From CAVXZE01 sp964615365 (GTDB taxonomy: Bacteria > Myxococcota_A > UBA9160 > UBA6930), in assembly GCA_964615365.1 (NCBI GenBank), contig CAZTOU010000009.1:70721-134720 (forward strand): 64,000 nt of DNA, written 5' to 3'. How positions within the stretch are numbered: the first letter of the stretch is position 1; every line of letters begins with the position of its first letter. Below, piece by piece: positions 25,565 to 34,627 of the stretch. The notes below the pieces were generated by a model that was not told where the DNA came from, made no database searches, and saw nothing but the letters and a program-made list of their open reading frames with translations. The translations under genes and the position numbers were made by a program.

Positions 25565-28522
25565 CTACCCGCTCGCTTCCTTCCAGGGCCGGATTCCGAC
25601 GCGCGTGTCCTGAACGAAGGAGCCCGGCTCGAAGTGGTTGATGCCGAAGCGGAGATGTCCTTCGCCGCCGGCCATGTGAAGGGGCTTCATCAGACCGGGG
25701 ATCAGCCACTTGTAGCTCTTGTGATCGGGGAACTGCACAGGCTCCCAGGCGTGGAAGTAGAAGGCCACGCCGGGCTGCACCATGCTGGCGTGCTTGATCC
25801 GCATGCGCATCTGGCCGAGCCGGTTGTAGAGTTCTCCCCAGGTGTTGTCACCGAGGCCCAGCCGCATCGCCTCCTCGGTGTTCAGGTACAGGACCGGCTC
25901 GCCTCGCCCGAGGCGCATCAAGAGCGCCGTGTCACGCCACGTGGTGTGGATGCTCCACCGGCAGTGGCAGGAGACCAGCTGGAAGGGGTAGTCGCCGCCC
26001 GCCCTGGGGCTCTCCTTGTGGGTGGGCAGTGTCTCCCCGGCCTCGAGGAACCAGGGGTGATCGATGTAGAACTGCTGGCGCCCGGTCAGCGTAGGCCAGC
26101 GCCACTTGTACTCGACGAAGTGGGTCAGCGGGCTCAGCACTCCCTCGCCCTTCCAGTCGGGGTTGTAGAGGAAGGTGGGGCTGATGTTGAGCCCGGTGTT
26201 TCGGAACTTCTCGATGCCCGTCTTCTTCAGGCCTTCGACGGTCATGCCCAGAGCCGAAGGGCTGTCGTCGAGGACAGCTTGCGTGACCTTCTCGGCGTCC
26301 TTCGGTCCCCACTCCCCCTGGCAGGAGTACTCCTGGTGGAGCTCCTTCCAGTCCACCTCGAACTTGCCGCAGCCGTCGAACACGGGAGTGTTGCGGCGCC
26401 TGGCGATCTTCTCGATCTGCTTGGTGAGCAGCCAGTAGATCTCCCACTCGTCCTTGCTCTCGCCGATGGGTTTGACCGCTACGTCGCAGTAGTGCAGGTA
26501 GGGGACGTAGGTCAGGGCGTACTTGATGCCAGACTTCTCGTACCAGCCCGCGGCCGGGAGCAGGTAGTCCGCGTGCATGCCCGTGAAGCACTGCTTCTGG
26601 TCGATGACCACGACCAGATCGATGCCGGGCCACATGGTGTCGAGCATGCGTGCGGTGTGGTTGGAGCGGCGCAGCAGGTTGGCGCCACCGCTCAAGTAGA
26701 TCCGGGGCTGTCCCTTCCGGGGCAGCGCCGGCTGCCAGCCCTTCTCGGTCGCCTCCTCGTCGTAGGCGCCCAGGGGCCGCGGGAATAGCCCCTCCACCTC
26801 CTTGTCGAGATCCTCCTTGATCCCCTGATGGTGGTAGTCGAGCGTGGAGACGTTGGTCGCGCAGACGAACTCTTCCTGACCCCTGTCTGCCTGCTCGGCG
26901 AGGATCTGCTCCCAGCTCTTTCGCTCCTTCACGAAGTCGACGACGGCTTCGAAGGTTTCCTTGGGGGACAGCATTCCCCAGATCATCTGCAGCCGGCCGG
27001 GCAGGCCGGTGCGGCTCCTCTGCAGGCCCGAGCCGAAGCCGGCCACATCGATGAAGCCCGTGGAGTGGTAGCCCGAGCCCTTGCGGCCGAGGGCGCCCTT
27101 CATGGACAGGCACAGCAGCTTGGTGCGGTTCATCAGATCGGAGTGGATGAAGCGGTTCGAGCCCCAGCTCGAGAAGATCATCGGGCGCTTCGACCTCGCG
27201 AAGCCGTCCGCGAACTTCCGGATCAATCCCGGGGCGAGACCCGTCACCTGTCCGGCCGCCTCGAAGGTCCAGGGCTCGAGATGTTGCTTCACGATGCTAC
27301 CGACCGGGGTCACTCCGACCTGGCTGCCGTCCTCGAGTTCGACCTCGAAGCTTCCCTCGATGGGCGGCTCGAAGCCTTCCACGATGAGCTTCCCGTCGTC
27401 GGCGCCCTCGGAGCCCGGAGCCGGCTCGGGCCGGCCCGCCTGCGGGTTCCACATGTAGAGGAGGTTGTCGCGGCCGCCTTCGAGGAGATCCGCCTCGCGC
27501 AGGAAACGGCCGGTATCCGTCCGCACCAACAGCGGGAAGTCGGTCTGCTCGCGCACGTAGGGGAGATCGAGGTTGCCGCTCTCCCAGATGTGGCGGGCGG
27601 TGGCCAGTCCCAGTGCGGCGTCCGTGCCCGTGCGAATCGGCAGCCAGTTGTCGGCGTGGATCGCGGTCGCGCTGTACTGCGGATCGATCACGGTGAGCTC
27701 GGCACCGTTGTATCTGGCTTCGTGGAGGAAGTGGGCGTCAGAGATCTGCGTCACCGTCGGGTTCATCATCCAGACGACCGGGAAATCGGAGAGAAACCAC
27801 TCGTCGCTGGAGCCACCCACGTGGGCAAAGCCCAGAGTGAGCGTGGCGCCGATGTTGAGGTCGCCGATCTCGGCCCAGTTGTCGGCGAAGATGCCGCCCG
27901 CCTTCATCTGGAACTTGAAGCGTCCCACCGTGCTGGCACCCAGATCGAAGTTCGGACCCAGATCCTGGTAGATGGTGTCGGTGCCGTACTTCAGGGCGAT
28001 GTCGACCATCTTCTCGGCGATCTCCTCGATCGCCTGCTCCCAGCTGATACGCTGCCAGCCGCCAGAGCCCCGCTCGCCCACGCGCTTCATCGGGACCGTG
28101 AGTCGGCTCGGGCCGTACATCAGCTCCGTGTAGCAGGCGCCCTTCTGGCAGCCGCGCGGATTGAAATCCGGCACGCCAGCTTCGGAGGCCTCGTACCTGG
28201 CGCTCTGCTCCTCGCGCACGACGATCCCGTCTTTCACGTAGAGGTCCCAGGCGCAGGCGCTCCGGCAGTTGGCCCAGCCGTGGGAGCCCTTGGCGACCGA
28301 GTCCCAGGTCCAGCGCTGGCGGCAGAGATCTTCCCAGTTTTCGAGCTTCGCGGCTGTCCGAGAGGGATCGGTTCCCGGCAGGCCCGCGTGCGCGCTGCGC
28401 CAGAAGTGAAACAGTGGCAGCCCGGCGACTCCCGCCGCGGCCGCAGCAGTCGCCACACCGGAGATCTTGAGGAACTGCCGCCGGGTCGCCGCCCGCCCCG
28501 GTTGGGTCTGGGAATCACTCAT
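25565..28522 (-). CDS. Tat-exported molybdenum oxidoreductase alpha subunit (EbdA/S25DH-like)
   Basis: A 985-residue catalytic subunit of the type II DMSO-reductase family, closest in features to ethylbenzene dehydrogenase and steroid C25 dehydrogenase, which hydroxylate unactivated C-H bonds with water. A Tat signal (RRQFLK at 14-19) is followed by a hydrophobic region. The N-terminal Fe-S site has His81, Cys86, Cys90 and Cys125; Asp240 in GGSSDEWFLSDF is the expected molybdenum ligand. NPTVTQISDAHF and DPQYSATA follow the family. The gene is followed by its chaperone, but no beta Fe-S or gamma haem subunit is adjacent. Chlorate, selenate and nitrate reductases share the fold, so the substrate is inferred only. 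Confidence 0.85.
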   Translation of the reverse strand: MSDSQTQPGRAATRRQFLKISGVATAAAAAGVAGLPLFHFWRSAHAGLPGTDPSRTAAKLENWEDLCRQRWTWDSVAKGSHGWANCRSACAWDLYVKDGIVVREEQSARYEASEAGVPDFNPRGCQKGACYTELMYGPSRLTVPMKRVGERGSGGWQRISWEQAIEEIAEKMVDIALKYGTDTIYQDLGPNFDLGASTVGRFKFQMKAGGIFADNWAEIGDLNIGATLTLGFAHVGGSSDEWFLSDFPVVWMMNPTVTQISDAHFLHEARYNGAELTVIDPQYSATAIHADNWLPIRTGTDAALGLATARHIWESGNLDLPYVREQTDFPLLVRTDTGRFLREADLLEGGRDNLLYMWNPQAGRPEPAPGSEGADDGKLIVEGFEPPIEGSFEVELEDGSQVGVTPVGSIVKQHLEPWTFEAAGQVTGLAPGLIRKFADGFARSKRPMIFSSWGSNRFIHSDLMNRTKLLCLSMKGALGRKGSGYHSTGFIDVAGFGSGLQRSRTGLPGRLQMIWGMLSPKETFEAVVDFVKERKSWEQILAEQADRGQEEFVCATNVSTLDYHHQGIKEDLDKEVEGLFPRPLGAYDEEATEKGWQPALPRKGQPRIYLSGGANLLRRSNHTARMLDTMWPGIDLVVVIDQKQCFTGMHADYLLPAAGWYEKSGIKYALTYVPYLHYCDVAVKPIGESKDEWEIYWLLTKQIEKIARRRNTPVFDGCGKFEVDWKELHQEYSCQGEWGPKDAEKVTQAVLDDSPSALGMTVEGLKKTGIEKFRNTGLNISPTFLYNPDWKGEGVLSPLTHFVEYKWRWPTLTGRQQFYIDHPWFLEAGETLPTHKESPRAGGDYPFQLVSCHCRWSIHTTWRDTALLMRLGRGEPVLYLNTEEAMRLGLGDNTWGELYNRLGQMRMRIKHASMVQPGVAFYFHAWEPVQFPDHKSYKWLIPGLMKPLHMAGGEGHLRFGINHFEPGSFVQDTRVGIRPWKEASG

Positions 28523-28631
28523 CGCGCGCTCGCTCCTTCCCGCGGCCGATGCCGGGATGCCCGCCGCACCGCGAGCGCGTGGGCCTCAGGGCGGAGCCTC
28601 CAGCGGGCGCGGGTGCTGCCGGTCACTATGG

Positions 28632-28649
28632 TAAACGAACGTTCGTTTA
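28632..28649. promoter_or_regulatory. Perfect 18-bp TetR-type palindrome
   Basis: TAAACGAACGTTCGTTTA is a perfect palindrome 109 bases before the ATG of the molybdenum enzyme and in the only long gap on that side. It contains the complete 14-bp palindrome found at 10740-10753. A TetR-family repressor recognising both is the simplest explanation. Confidence 0.7.
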
Positions 28650-28736
28650 GAGTCCAGGTCAGCGCCCCTTGTAGCTGGGGTCGGGGGGGGCCAGTACTTG
28701 ACTGGGACGCGGCCTCCTTGGGGCGAAGTCAGACGC

Positions 28737-29591
28737 TCAGACGTCCTCTTCCAGCCAGTATTCCCATTGGCAGGCGTAGTCGACTGGGTCGCGGTATGGA
28801 GGCAATGATGCTGCACGACACCGCATGCCCCTGTTGACCAGCTCGCCAGAGAGGCGCATACCGATCACGCAGATCACACAGGCGTGCTCGCGGCGAGCCA
28901 CATCCTCGTCTCGGAAGCGATCCCAGGCGGGACAGCGCCTGTGTATCAGCCAGCCGTGGTTGGGGTCATCCAGCCTGAACTCAACCTCCAGCAGCCCCAC
29001 CTCACCCGGTGCCAGCTGGAAGCCGCGTAGGAGATCCGCCACGCTGGCGCCTTCAACGCCTGCCGCCTCCAATCCGATTCTCAGGTCGTGTTCTGCACCG
29101 CCGCGATCCAGCCAGACCTCCTTCTCCAGGCTCATGGCCGTCGCGGAGTCCAAGCGGAGCTCCGCGGCTTCGTACCAGCGGCCGGTCAACATCATGTAGG
29201 TCAGGGCGGCGATGTTCCACAGCAGGACCAGTGCTCTTGGCGACAGCCGCTGCACCTCCAGCCTCGCGTCCAGGGGCTCCGGCAGCAGGCCCGCTTCGTA
29301 GCGCCCGAAGGTGAGCAGCTCCGGCATCGCCTTGACGACCCTGGCCATCAAGTCCAAGTCGGCGCGGAACTGCTCGTCGACGCCTCCCCCGACAGCGAGG
29401 GGGGCCACCTCGCGCGCGATCTCGTCGCAGGTCTCGTCATCCCACCGGGCTGTCACGGTACCGCGCCACAGATTCATCAGGTTCTGGTAAGCCCGTGCCG
29501 TCTCCTCGCAGAGGGTGATCAGCTTCTCGCGCGGCAGCGCTTCGAGGTCGGGATTGGGATCAAACATCAGATGGGTGGCCGTCTCGCTCAT
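28737..29591 (-). CDS. Cys-rich protein resembling DUF6125
   Basis: A 284-residue protein with a helical N-terminal half and a C-terminal cysteine cluster: His217-x2-Cys220, His236, Cys238-x2-Cys241, Cys258 and Cys274 in CQWEYWLEE. This pattern, with a Cys-Pro and a final Cys-x-Trp-Glu-(Phe/Tyr), resembles DUF6125 as I remember it, whose function is unknown; a metal site is plausible. ATG 29591 has GAGGTG upstream, so 40 earlier codons are excluded. It lies upstream of, and on the same strand as, the molybdenum enzyme, with the palindrome between them. Confidence 0.7.
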   Translation of the reverse strand: MSETATHLMFDPNPDLEALPREKLITLCEETARAYQNLMNLWRGTVTARWDDETCDEIAREVAPLAVGGGVDEQFRADLDLMARVVKAMPELLTFGRYEAGLLPEPLDARLEVQRLSPRALVLLWNIAALTYMMLTGRWYEAAELRLDSATAMSLEKEVWLDRGGAEHDLRIGLEAAGVEGASVADLLRGFQLAPGEVGLLEVEFRLDDPNHGWLIHRRCPAWDRFRDEDVARREHACVICVIGMRLSGELVNRGMRCRAASLPPYRDPVDYACQWEYWLEEDV

Positions 29592-29747
29592 TGTCGGCAC
29601 CTCGGCTCTCTTGGGAGGGGTGGTAGTCGGCAGATCTTGGTTCCAACCCGCGGGCCGCTTTCCCTGTGCGTGCCATGACTCCATCCTCTCAAGGAATGGA
29701 GCCTCCGGCAAACCCGGGGCGGTTCAGGCCCTGACCCCTGTTCGGGT

Positions 29748-31781
29748 TCACGGCTTCGCCATCGCGTCCGTCGCGGAGGCCCGCGCCTCGGCCAGCATCC
29801 GCTGGGCGCGAGGGTCCTCACGCACCGCGCCAGCCCGGGCGAGGTGTGCCGCGGAGCCCTCGGGATCGCCGAGCGCCGCCGCGTGGATGGCGGCGTGCAT
29901 GTGGTCCCGCTGCGAGTCCGGTGCCGCTGTGAGGACCCGCCGGTAGGCCGCCAGTGCGCGTCTGGATTCACCCGCCGTCTCCCAGGCATCGGCCATGCGG
30001 CGAAGCGACACGATGTCCGAGCCGACGAGGCGCAGCGCCGCCGCCTCTTCGAGCTCCGTGCAGGCCAGGTCGACGAGCACGGCGCAGGTCTGCATCTGTT
30101 CCAGATGTCCGCTGCCGTCGTCGGGGTCCAGCGCGAGCGCGTATGCCAGGACCTCCCGCGCCTCGGCCGGCTGGCCCGTCTCCCGCAGCACGACACCGAG
30201 CTGCTGCCAGTAGGGCGCCGAGCGGGGCTGGAGCTCGGCGGCGCGACGGGCGTGATGGCGTGCCTCCTCGGCATCGTTGCGACGCAGTGCGACCACGGCG
30301 AGCTTGCCGTGCGCCTGCGCGCTCCGGGGATGCAGCGCGACGAGACGCCGCAACGCCTCGCCGGCCTCCTCCAACCGTCCTGCGGCCAGTGCCAGCTCGG
30401 CCTCGTGGTAGGAGCGGTGCTGGACCAGCCCATCCTTGGGGTCGATGACCGGACCTTCGGGCATGCGACCCGGCTCGTCTGGAAGCGCGTAGCCCAGCGC
30501 CCCGAGCTGGGCCCGGGTACTGGGGTCGAGGGTCACCGTCTGGGAGCTGGCGGTGACCTCGAGCCGGGCGTCGAGCGCGGTCTCGAGCTCCATACGCAGG
30601 GCCGCGTGCCGGGGATCGTCGTGCACGTTGTTCGTCTGAGACGGGTCCCCGGCCAATACGTAGAGCTCCGAACGCGGCGCCCGGATCAGCAGGGCGTCGG
30701 TGGAGCGCATGCCGTGGAGCGGCGCCCAGCCCTGGTCGATCTGTGTGGCCAGCGACTCCACGTAGGCAAGCCGATCGACCGGCGCCGACGCATCGCGGAG
30801 CAGCGGTGTCAGGTCGCGACCGTCGAGCTCCGAAGACGGTGCCAGCGGAGCCACGCCAGCCCGCGCCAACAGCGTCGGCGCTACGTCGGCCAGGCGCACC
30901 ACGGTATCCTCCCGCCGGGCCACCGGCACCCCAGGGCCCCGCAGCAACAGCGGCACCCGCTGCGTGGCGTCGTACACCGTGTAGGCGTGGGTGGCCTCTT
31001 CGTGCTCGCCCAGGCTCTCTCCATGGTCGGCGGTCACGGCGACCAGGGTCTTCGCGAGGCGTCCCGACCCTTCCAGGTGCGCCAGCAGCCCGCCGAGCTC
31101 AGCGTCCACGTACGCGATCTCGCCGTCGTAGGGATGTGCCATGCGGTCAAAGGGGGGAGGCGGCTGGTACGAGGAGTGGGGGTCGTAGAAATGGACGAAG
31201 AGGAAGAAGGGCTCCGGTGCGCGGGCCAGCCAGGACCATGCGGCCTCGCGGACGGCCCTGGCGTCGCGCTGGGCGGCGGCACCTCCCACCCGGCCCGCTT
31301 GGGGCACGATGGCGTCGTCGTAGTGGTCGAAGCCCTGCGCCAGTCCGTAGCGTGCGGAGAGCACTGCGGCGCCCACCACGGCCCCGGTGGTGTAGCCCGC
31401 CTCCCGAAACCGTTCGGCCAGGGTGGTCACCGACTCGGGCAGGCAATGGATGCCGTTGTGTCGCACGCCGTGACGCGGCGGGTCCAGGGCGGTGAGCAGC
31501 GTAGCGTGGGATGGAAGGGTGAGGGGCGCCGGCGAGAGCGCCTGGGTGAAGCGCACCCCCTCGCGCGCGATCCGGTCCAGGGTGGGCGTGCTGGCGCGCT
31601 CGGCGCCGTAGGCCCCCACGTGGTCGGCTCGCAGGGTGTCGATGCTGACCAGCAGGACGTTGGGCTTCCCCTCGAGCGGGGCCGGGAGCACCGCTCCGCC
31701 CTTCGCGGACCCGTCACAGGCCGAGAGCGCCGCGCACGCGAGCAGGCCGAAAAGGGCTGCGCTCCGCGCCGTCCAGGACAT
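29748..31781 (-). CDS. Sulfatase-fold lipoprotein with TPR domain
   Basis: A 677-residue exported protein: lipoprotein signal (LSAC at 19-22), alkaline-phosphatase/sulfatase domain (about 38-440) and a C-terminal tetratricopeptide region (about 480-670). Metal-binding SIDTLRADH and TADHGESLGEH are present, but the sulfatase CxPxR nucleophile motif reads Thr88-Leu-Pro90-Ser-His92, so a formylglycine cannot form; Thr may act as nucleophile as in phosphoethanolamine transferases. The ATG at 31781 opens onto the signal peptide; the frame continues far upstream without family features. It diverges from ppgK. Substrate is unknown. Confidence 0.82.
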   Translation of the reverse strand: MSWTARSAALFGLLACAALSACDGSAKGGAVLPAPLEGKPNVLLVSIDTLRADHVGAYGAERASTPTLDRIAREGVRFTQALSPAPLTLPSHATLLTALDPPRHGVRHNGIHCLPESVTTLAERFREAGYTTGAVVGAAVLSARYGLAQGFDHYDDAIVPQAGRVGGAAAQRDARAVREAAWSWLARAPEPFFLFVHFYDPHSSYQPPPPFDRMAHPYDGEIAYVDAELGGLLAHLEGSGRLAKTLVAVTADHGESLGEHEEATHAYTVYDATQRVPLLLRGPGVPVARREDTVVRLADVAPTLLARAGVAPLAPSSELDGRDLTPLLRDASAPVDRLAYVESLATQIDQGWAPLHGMRSTDALLIRAPRSELYVLAGDPSQTNNVHDDPRHAALRMELETALDARLEVTASSQTVTLDPSTRAQLGALGYALPDEPGRMPEGPVIDPKDGLVQHRSYHEAELALAAGRLEEAGEALRRLVALHPRSAQAHGKLAVVALRRNDAEEARHHARRAAELQPRSAPYWQQLGVVLRETGQPAEAREVLAYALALDPDDGSGHLEQMQTCAVLVDLACTELEEAAALRLVGSDIVSLRRMADAWETAGESRRALAAYRRVLTAAPDSQRDHMHAAIHAAALGDPEGSAAHLARAGAVREDPRAQRMLAEARASATDAMAKP

Positions 31782-31970
31782 GCAGGGACCATCGGGTGGG
31801 CAGCGAAACGGCTTGAGGCTGACCTCTCCCCATGTGAGGCCACACCCTTCGCTCGGAGATCCTCCTCCAGTGACTGGGGACGTCGTTGAGAACCGAACCG
31901 TTTCGCGTCTCCGCGATCGGTGTACAATCGCGCCGTCCTCGGTTGGACGGGAAGGGAAGCGCGACGAGAT

Positions 31971-32720
31971 ATGAGCATCGCACTCGGACTCGACATCGGC
32001 GGATCGGGAATCAAAGGGGCTCTCGTTGACCCGGCCAGCGGGGAGCTGGCCTCGGAGCGCAAACGGGTCCCGACACCGGAGTCCCTGGAACCCGACGAGG
32101 TGCTGGCTGCCGCCGTCGAGCTCGTGAGCCAGTTCGAGGGAAGCGGCCCCTTGGGCATCGGCTTCCCGGCGGTGGTGCAGGAGGGCACGCCAACGACGCC
32201 CTTCTCCGCCCACCAGATCGAATCCTGGGTGGGAGTGCCCGTTGCCAGGCGCATCGAAGAGCAAACGAAGAGGTCCACCCTGGTGCTCAACGACGCCGAT
32301 GCGGCGGGTATCGCGGAGATGCGCCTGGGCAGTGGCCGCGGGCAGCGCGGCCTGGTGATGATCCTGACCCTGGGCACGGGAATCGGCAGTGCCATGTTCA
32401 TCGACGGGACCCTGGTCCCCAACACCGAACTCGGACACCTGTACCTGCGCAACCAGAGCAAGGTGGCCGAGCAGCGCGCCGCGTCCCGGGTCCGCGAGCG
32501 AGACAAGCTCAAGTGGCCCGCCTACGCGAAGCGACTCAACGAGTACCTGGTCCACCTCGAGCGCCTCTTCTCGCCACGGCTGTTCATCCTCGGGGGCGGA
32601 GTAAGCCGCAAGGCCGAGAAGTTCGTGCCCCGGCTGAAGGTCCGCGCAGAGGTGGTGCCCGCCGCCCTACGCAACAACGCCGGCATCATCGGCGCCGCAA
32701 TCGCCGCGGCCGAGCAGTAG
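31971..32720 (+). CDS. ppgK: Polyphosphate glucokinase (ROK family)
   Basis: A 249-residue ROK-fold sugar kinase using polyphosphate or ATP to make glucose 6-phosphate. The phosphate motif GLDIGGSGIKGALVD, the segment VLNDADAAGIAEMRLG and the glycine loop LTLGTGIGSAMFIDG are those of PpgK; the ROK zinc motif is absent, as expected in this subgroup. ATG 31971 is preceded by GACGAGAT, a weak binding site. TACAAT at 31923-31928 could be a -10 element. With glycogen phosphorylase at 36.6 kb it fits glucose/glycogen metabolism. Confidence 0.88.
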   Translation: MSIALGLDIGGSGIKGALVDPASGELASERKRVPTPESLEPDEVLAAAVELVSQFEGSGPLGIGFPAVVQEGTPTTPFSAHQIESWVGVPVARRIEEQTKRSTLVLNDADAAGIAEMRLGSGRGQRGLVMILTLGTGIGSAMFIDGTLVPNTELGHLYLRNQSKVAEQRAASRVRERDKLKWPAYAKRLNEYLVHLERLFSPRLFILGGGVSRKAEKFVPRLKVRAEVVPAALRNNAGIIGAAIAAAEQ

Positions 32721-32748
32721 CTGGCCGAGGCCCAGCCGTCTCTTCTTC

Positions 32749-34188
32749 CTACATCCCCGAATCGAATACCACGGTCTGTCCATGTCTGACTACGATGCCT
32801 TCGCCCACCGGCAACGGCTCGGTCATGCCTTCCTGCAAGACGTAGAGGTCATAGGCGCCCGGCGGCACGGGGAAATTCTTCCACAAGGGCCAGTCATTGT
32901 CCCAGCGGCGGCGCACCTCGAGGATGGTCTTGCCCGAGCCAGCGGGGTGCAGGTCCCAGCCGGTCACTCCGGGCGCCTCCACGAGGGCGATCCCCGAGTC
33001 CATGGTGACCACCGTCTCCCTGCCGTCTGACACCTCGATGTCCTTGGCCACCGGAGCGGGGAAGTCGGAGCGGCCCAGGACGAAGACCAGAGTGTAGGTC
33101 CCGGCCGGGACCGGCTTGGGTCTGTAGAGGTAGTAATCGTTGCCCTTGGCATGGAGGGTGACGAAATCCTTGCCGGTGGCCTGGTCGATCAGCCCCACGG
33201 CCACGATCCCTTCGTTCAAGCCCTCGGCCATGTTGATCACCACTGCACCCAGATTGATTCTCGTGGTCTCGCCCCCGATCACCTCCACCTCGCCGATCGG
33301 CGCTTCGGAGGCCGGCTGGTAATTGGTGTTGGCAAAGGCGAGGACCACCTTGTACTTGCCCGCCATCAGGGGATGGCTGGCGCTGGCGGCGGGCTCGGCC
33401 TTCTTCAGGAGCTTGCCGTCCGCGGAGCGGATGATTCTGATCTCGGCCAGGCTGATCACCGCGCTCTGGGGCATGGTGATCTCGAGCTTTCCCAAGCGGG
33501 ACTTCGTGGCCACCTTGGTGGTCTTGGCCTGCTTCACCTTGACCACCACGTCCTCTTTCACCGTATCCAGCGCGGCCAGGAGGCTCCTGGCATCGCCGGC
33601 CGGGAAGTACCGGCCATCGCCGGCCTTCGCCAGGCACTCGAGCTGCTCGGTGGCCTCGTCACCCACGCCGAAGCCCACGACGTGCAGCACGAACTTGATG
33701 CCCGCCGCTTTCAGATTCTTCACCACTCCGCATGGGTCGTCGTGGCAGGTCTCGATGCCGTCGGAGACCAGCACGATCGTGGTCTCGTTCTCATTCTGCT
33801 TGAGCGTGTCGGCCACCATCTTCACCGAGGCGGCGAGGGGTGTCTTGCCCTTGGGAGTGAGCGTCTCGACCTTCGCGATCAACCCCTGGCGGTTGTCGCT
33901 GCCCGAGGGGAGCAGGATCTCGATGTCCTCACAATCACCCTTGCGGCGGTGTCCATAGGCGGCCAGGCCTGCCTTTACCTCTGCGGGCAAGGCCGGAACG
34001 GCCTGGGCCATGACATCCCTGGCGACCTCGATCTTCGTCTGGCTGCCGGCCGGGCCCCACATGCTGCCCGAGGCGTCGAGGATGAACATCACCTCCGGAA
34101 GGTTGGAGGCAGCCCCACCGGATGCGGGCCACAAGAGCCCGCCCAGGAGCACGGCGAGGAATCCGAATCCGATCTGCCTGGCGATCAT
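32749..34188 (-). CDS. Exported von Willebrand factor A domain protein
   Basis: A 479-residue secreted or periplasmic protein. A signal peptide (ending PASGGAA) leads into a VWA domain (about 32-215) with an intact MIDAS: DASGSMW, a Thr in KGKTPLAASV and the Asp in VLVSDGIET. The remainder has repeated beta-sandwich-like segments without a named domain (GTYTLVFVLG, PPGAYDLYVL). ATG 34188 has GAAGGAGA six bases upstream. VWA domains bind protein ligands through a metal; the partner is unknown. It converges on ppgK 28 bases away. Confidence 0.85.
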   Translation of the reverse strand: MIARQIGFGFLAVLLGGLLWPASGGAASNLPEVMFILDASGSMWGPAGSQTKIEVARDVMAQAVPALPAEVKAGLAAYGHRRKGDCEDIEILLPSGSDNRQGLIAKVETLTPKGKTPLAASVKMVADTLKQNENETTIVLVSDGIETCHDDPCGVVKNLKAAGIKFVLHVVGFGVGDEATEQLECLAKAGDGRYFPAGDARSLLAALDTVKEDVVVKVKQAKTTKVATKSRLGKLEITMPQSAVISLAEIRIIRSADGKLLKKAEPAASASHPLMAGKYKVVLAFANTNYQPASEAPIGEVEVIGGETTRINLGAVVINMAEGLNEGIVAVGLIDQATGKDFVTLHAKGNDYYLYRPKPVPAGTYTLVFVLGRSDFPAPVAKDIEVSDGRETVVTMDSGIALVEAPGVTGWDLHPAGSGKTILEVRRRWDNDWPLWKNFPVPPGAYDLYVLQEGMTEPLPVGEGIVVRHGQTVVFDSGM

Positions 34189-34627
34189 GGTTTCTCCTTC
34201 GAGGGAATGGCCAGGAACTCCCCGTCCCCAGTGCGTTCCATCATCACAGCAGTTTCGGCTACAAGCCCGGGGTACCTGAGTACTCCCGTCGTGAAGACCG
34301 AGCCGGAGTATCGGGTTGGGCCCGGGACCCGCCGGAGTCGGGAAAGGGGCGGCTGCATCCGCTCGCTCTCGACTCGTCGGAACTGCATCGACCTAGGGAT
34401 ATCGACTCAGACTCGCAGCGGGAGTTGACTCGTTGCGGGTTCGGGCTTAATACCGCCTCTCCCTGCTTCTCCCCAATGGGATCATTCCGAGGGGGGTCTT
34501 CATCTTTGCACGTGAGAGCTGGCGTCGCTTATCGCTGTACGCGCCACCAGGCGGCGGTTAGGATGAGTCAGGGGAGAAGGCCGAGCCCAGGCGCTGGCTG
34601 CCACGGCGAAGCCAAGGGGAGGGTCAC
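34189..34627. other. Intergenic region between divergent secreted-protein genes
   Basis: This 439-base gap carries no convincing coding sequence on either strand. It holds the minus-strand leader of the VWA gene (site GAAGGAGA next to the start), the plus-strand promoter at 34425-34453 and a leader of about 165 bases before 34628 ending in a GGGGAGG ribosome-binding site. Confidence 0.6.
34425..34453 (+). promoter_or_regulatory. Sigma-70-like promoter for secreted protein
   Basis: TTGACT (34425-34430) and TAATAC (34448-34453) are separated by 17 bases, a good vegetative promoter match. It faces the gene at 34628 and would give a leader of roughly 165 bases. Confidence 0.5.

Noticed and set aside
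28523..28631. Missing beta subunit as a short gene next to the molybdenum enzyme
   Set aside because: The gap is too short, and no ferredoxin-type four-Cys repeats appear in any frame on either side.
31886..31928. TTGAGA and TACAAT as a promoter pair for ppgK
   Set aside because: They are 31 bases apart, too far for a normal promoter; only the -10 may be real.
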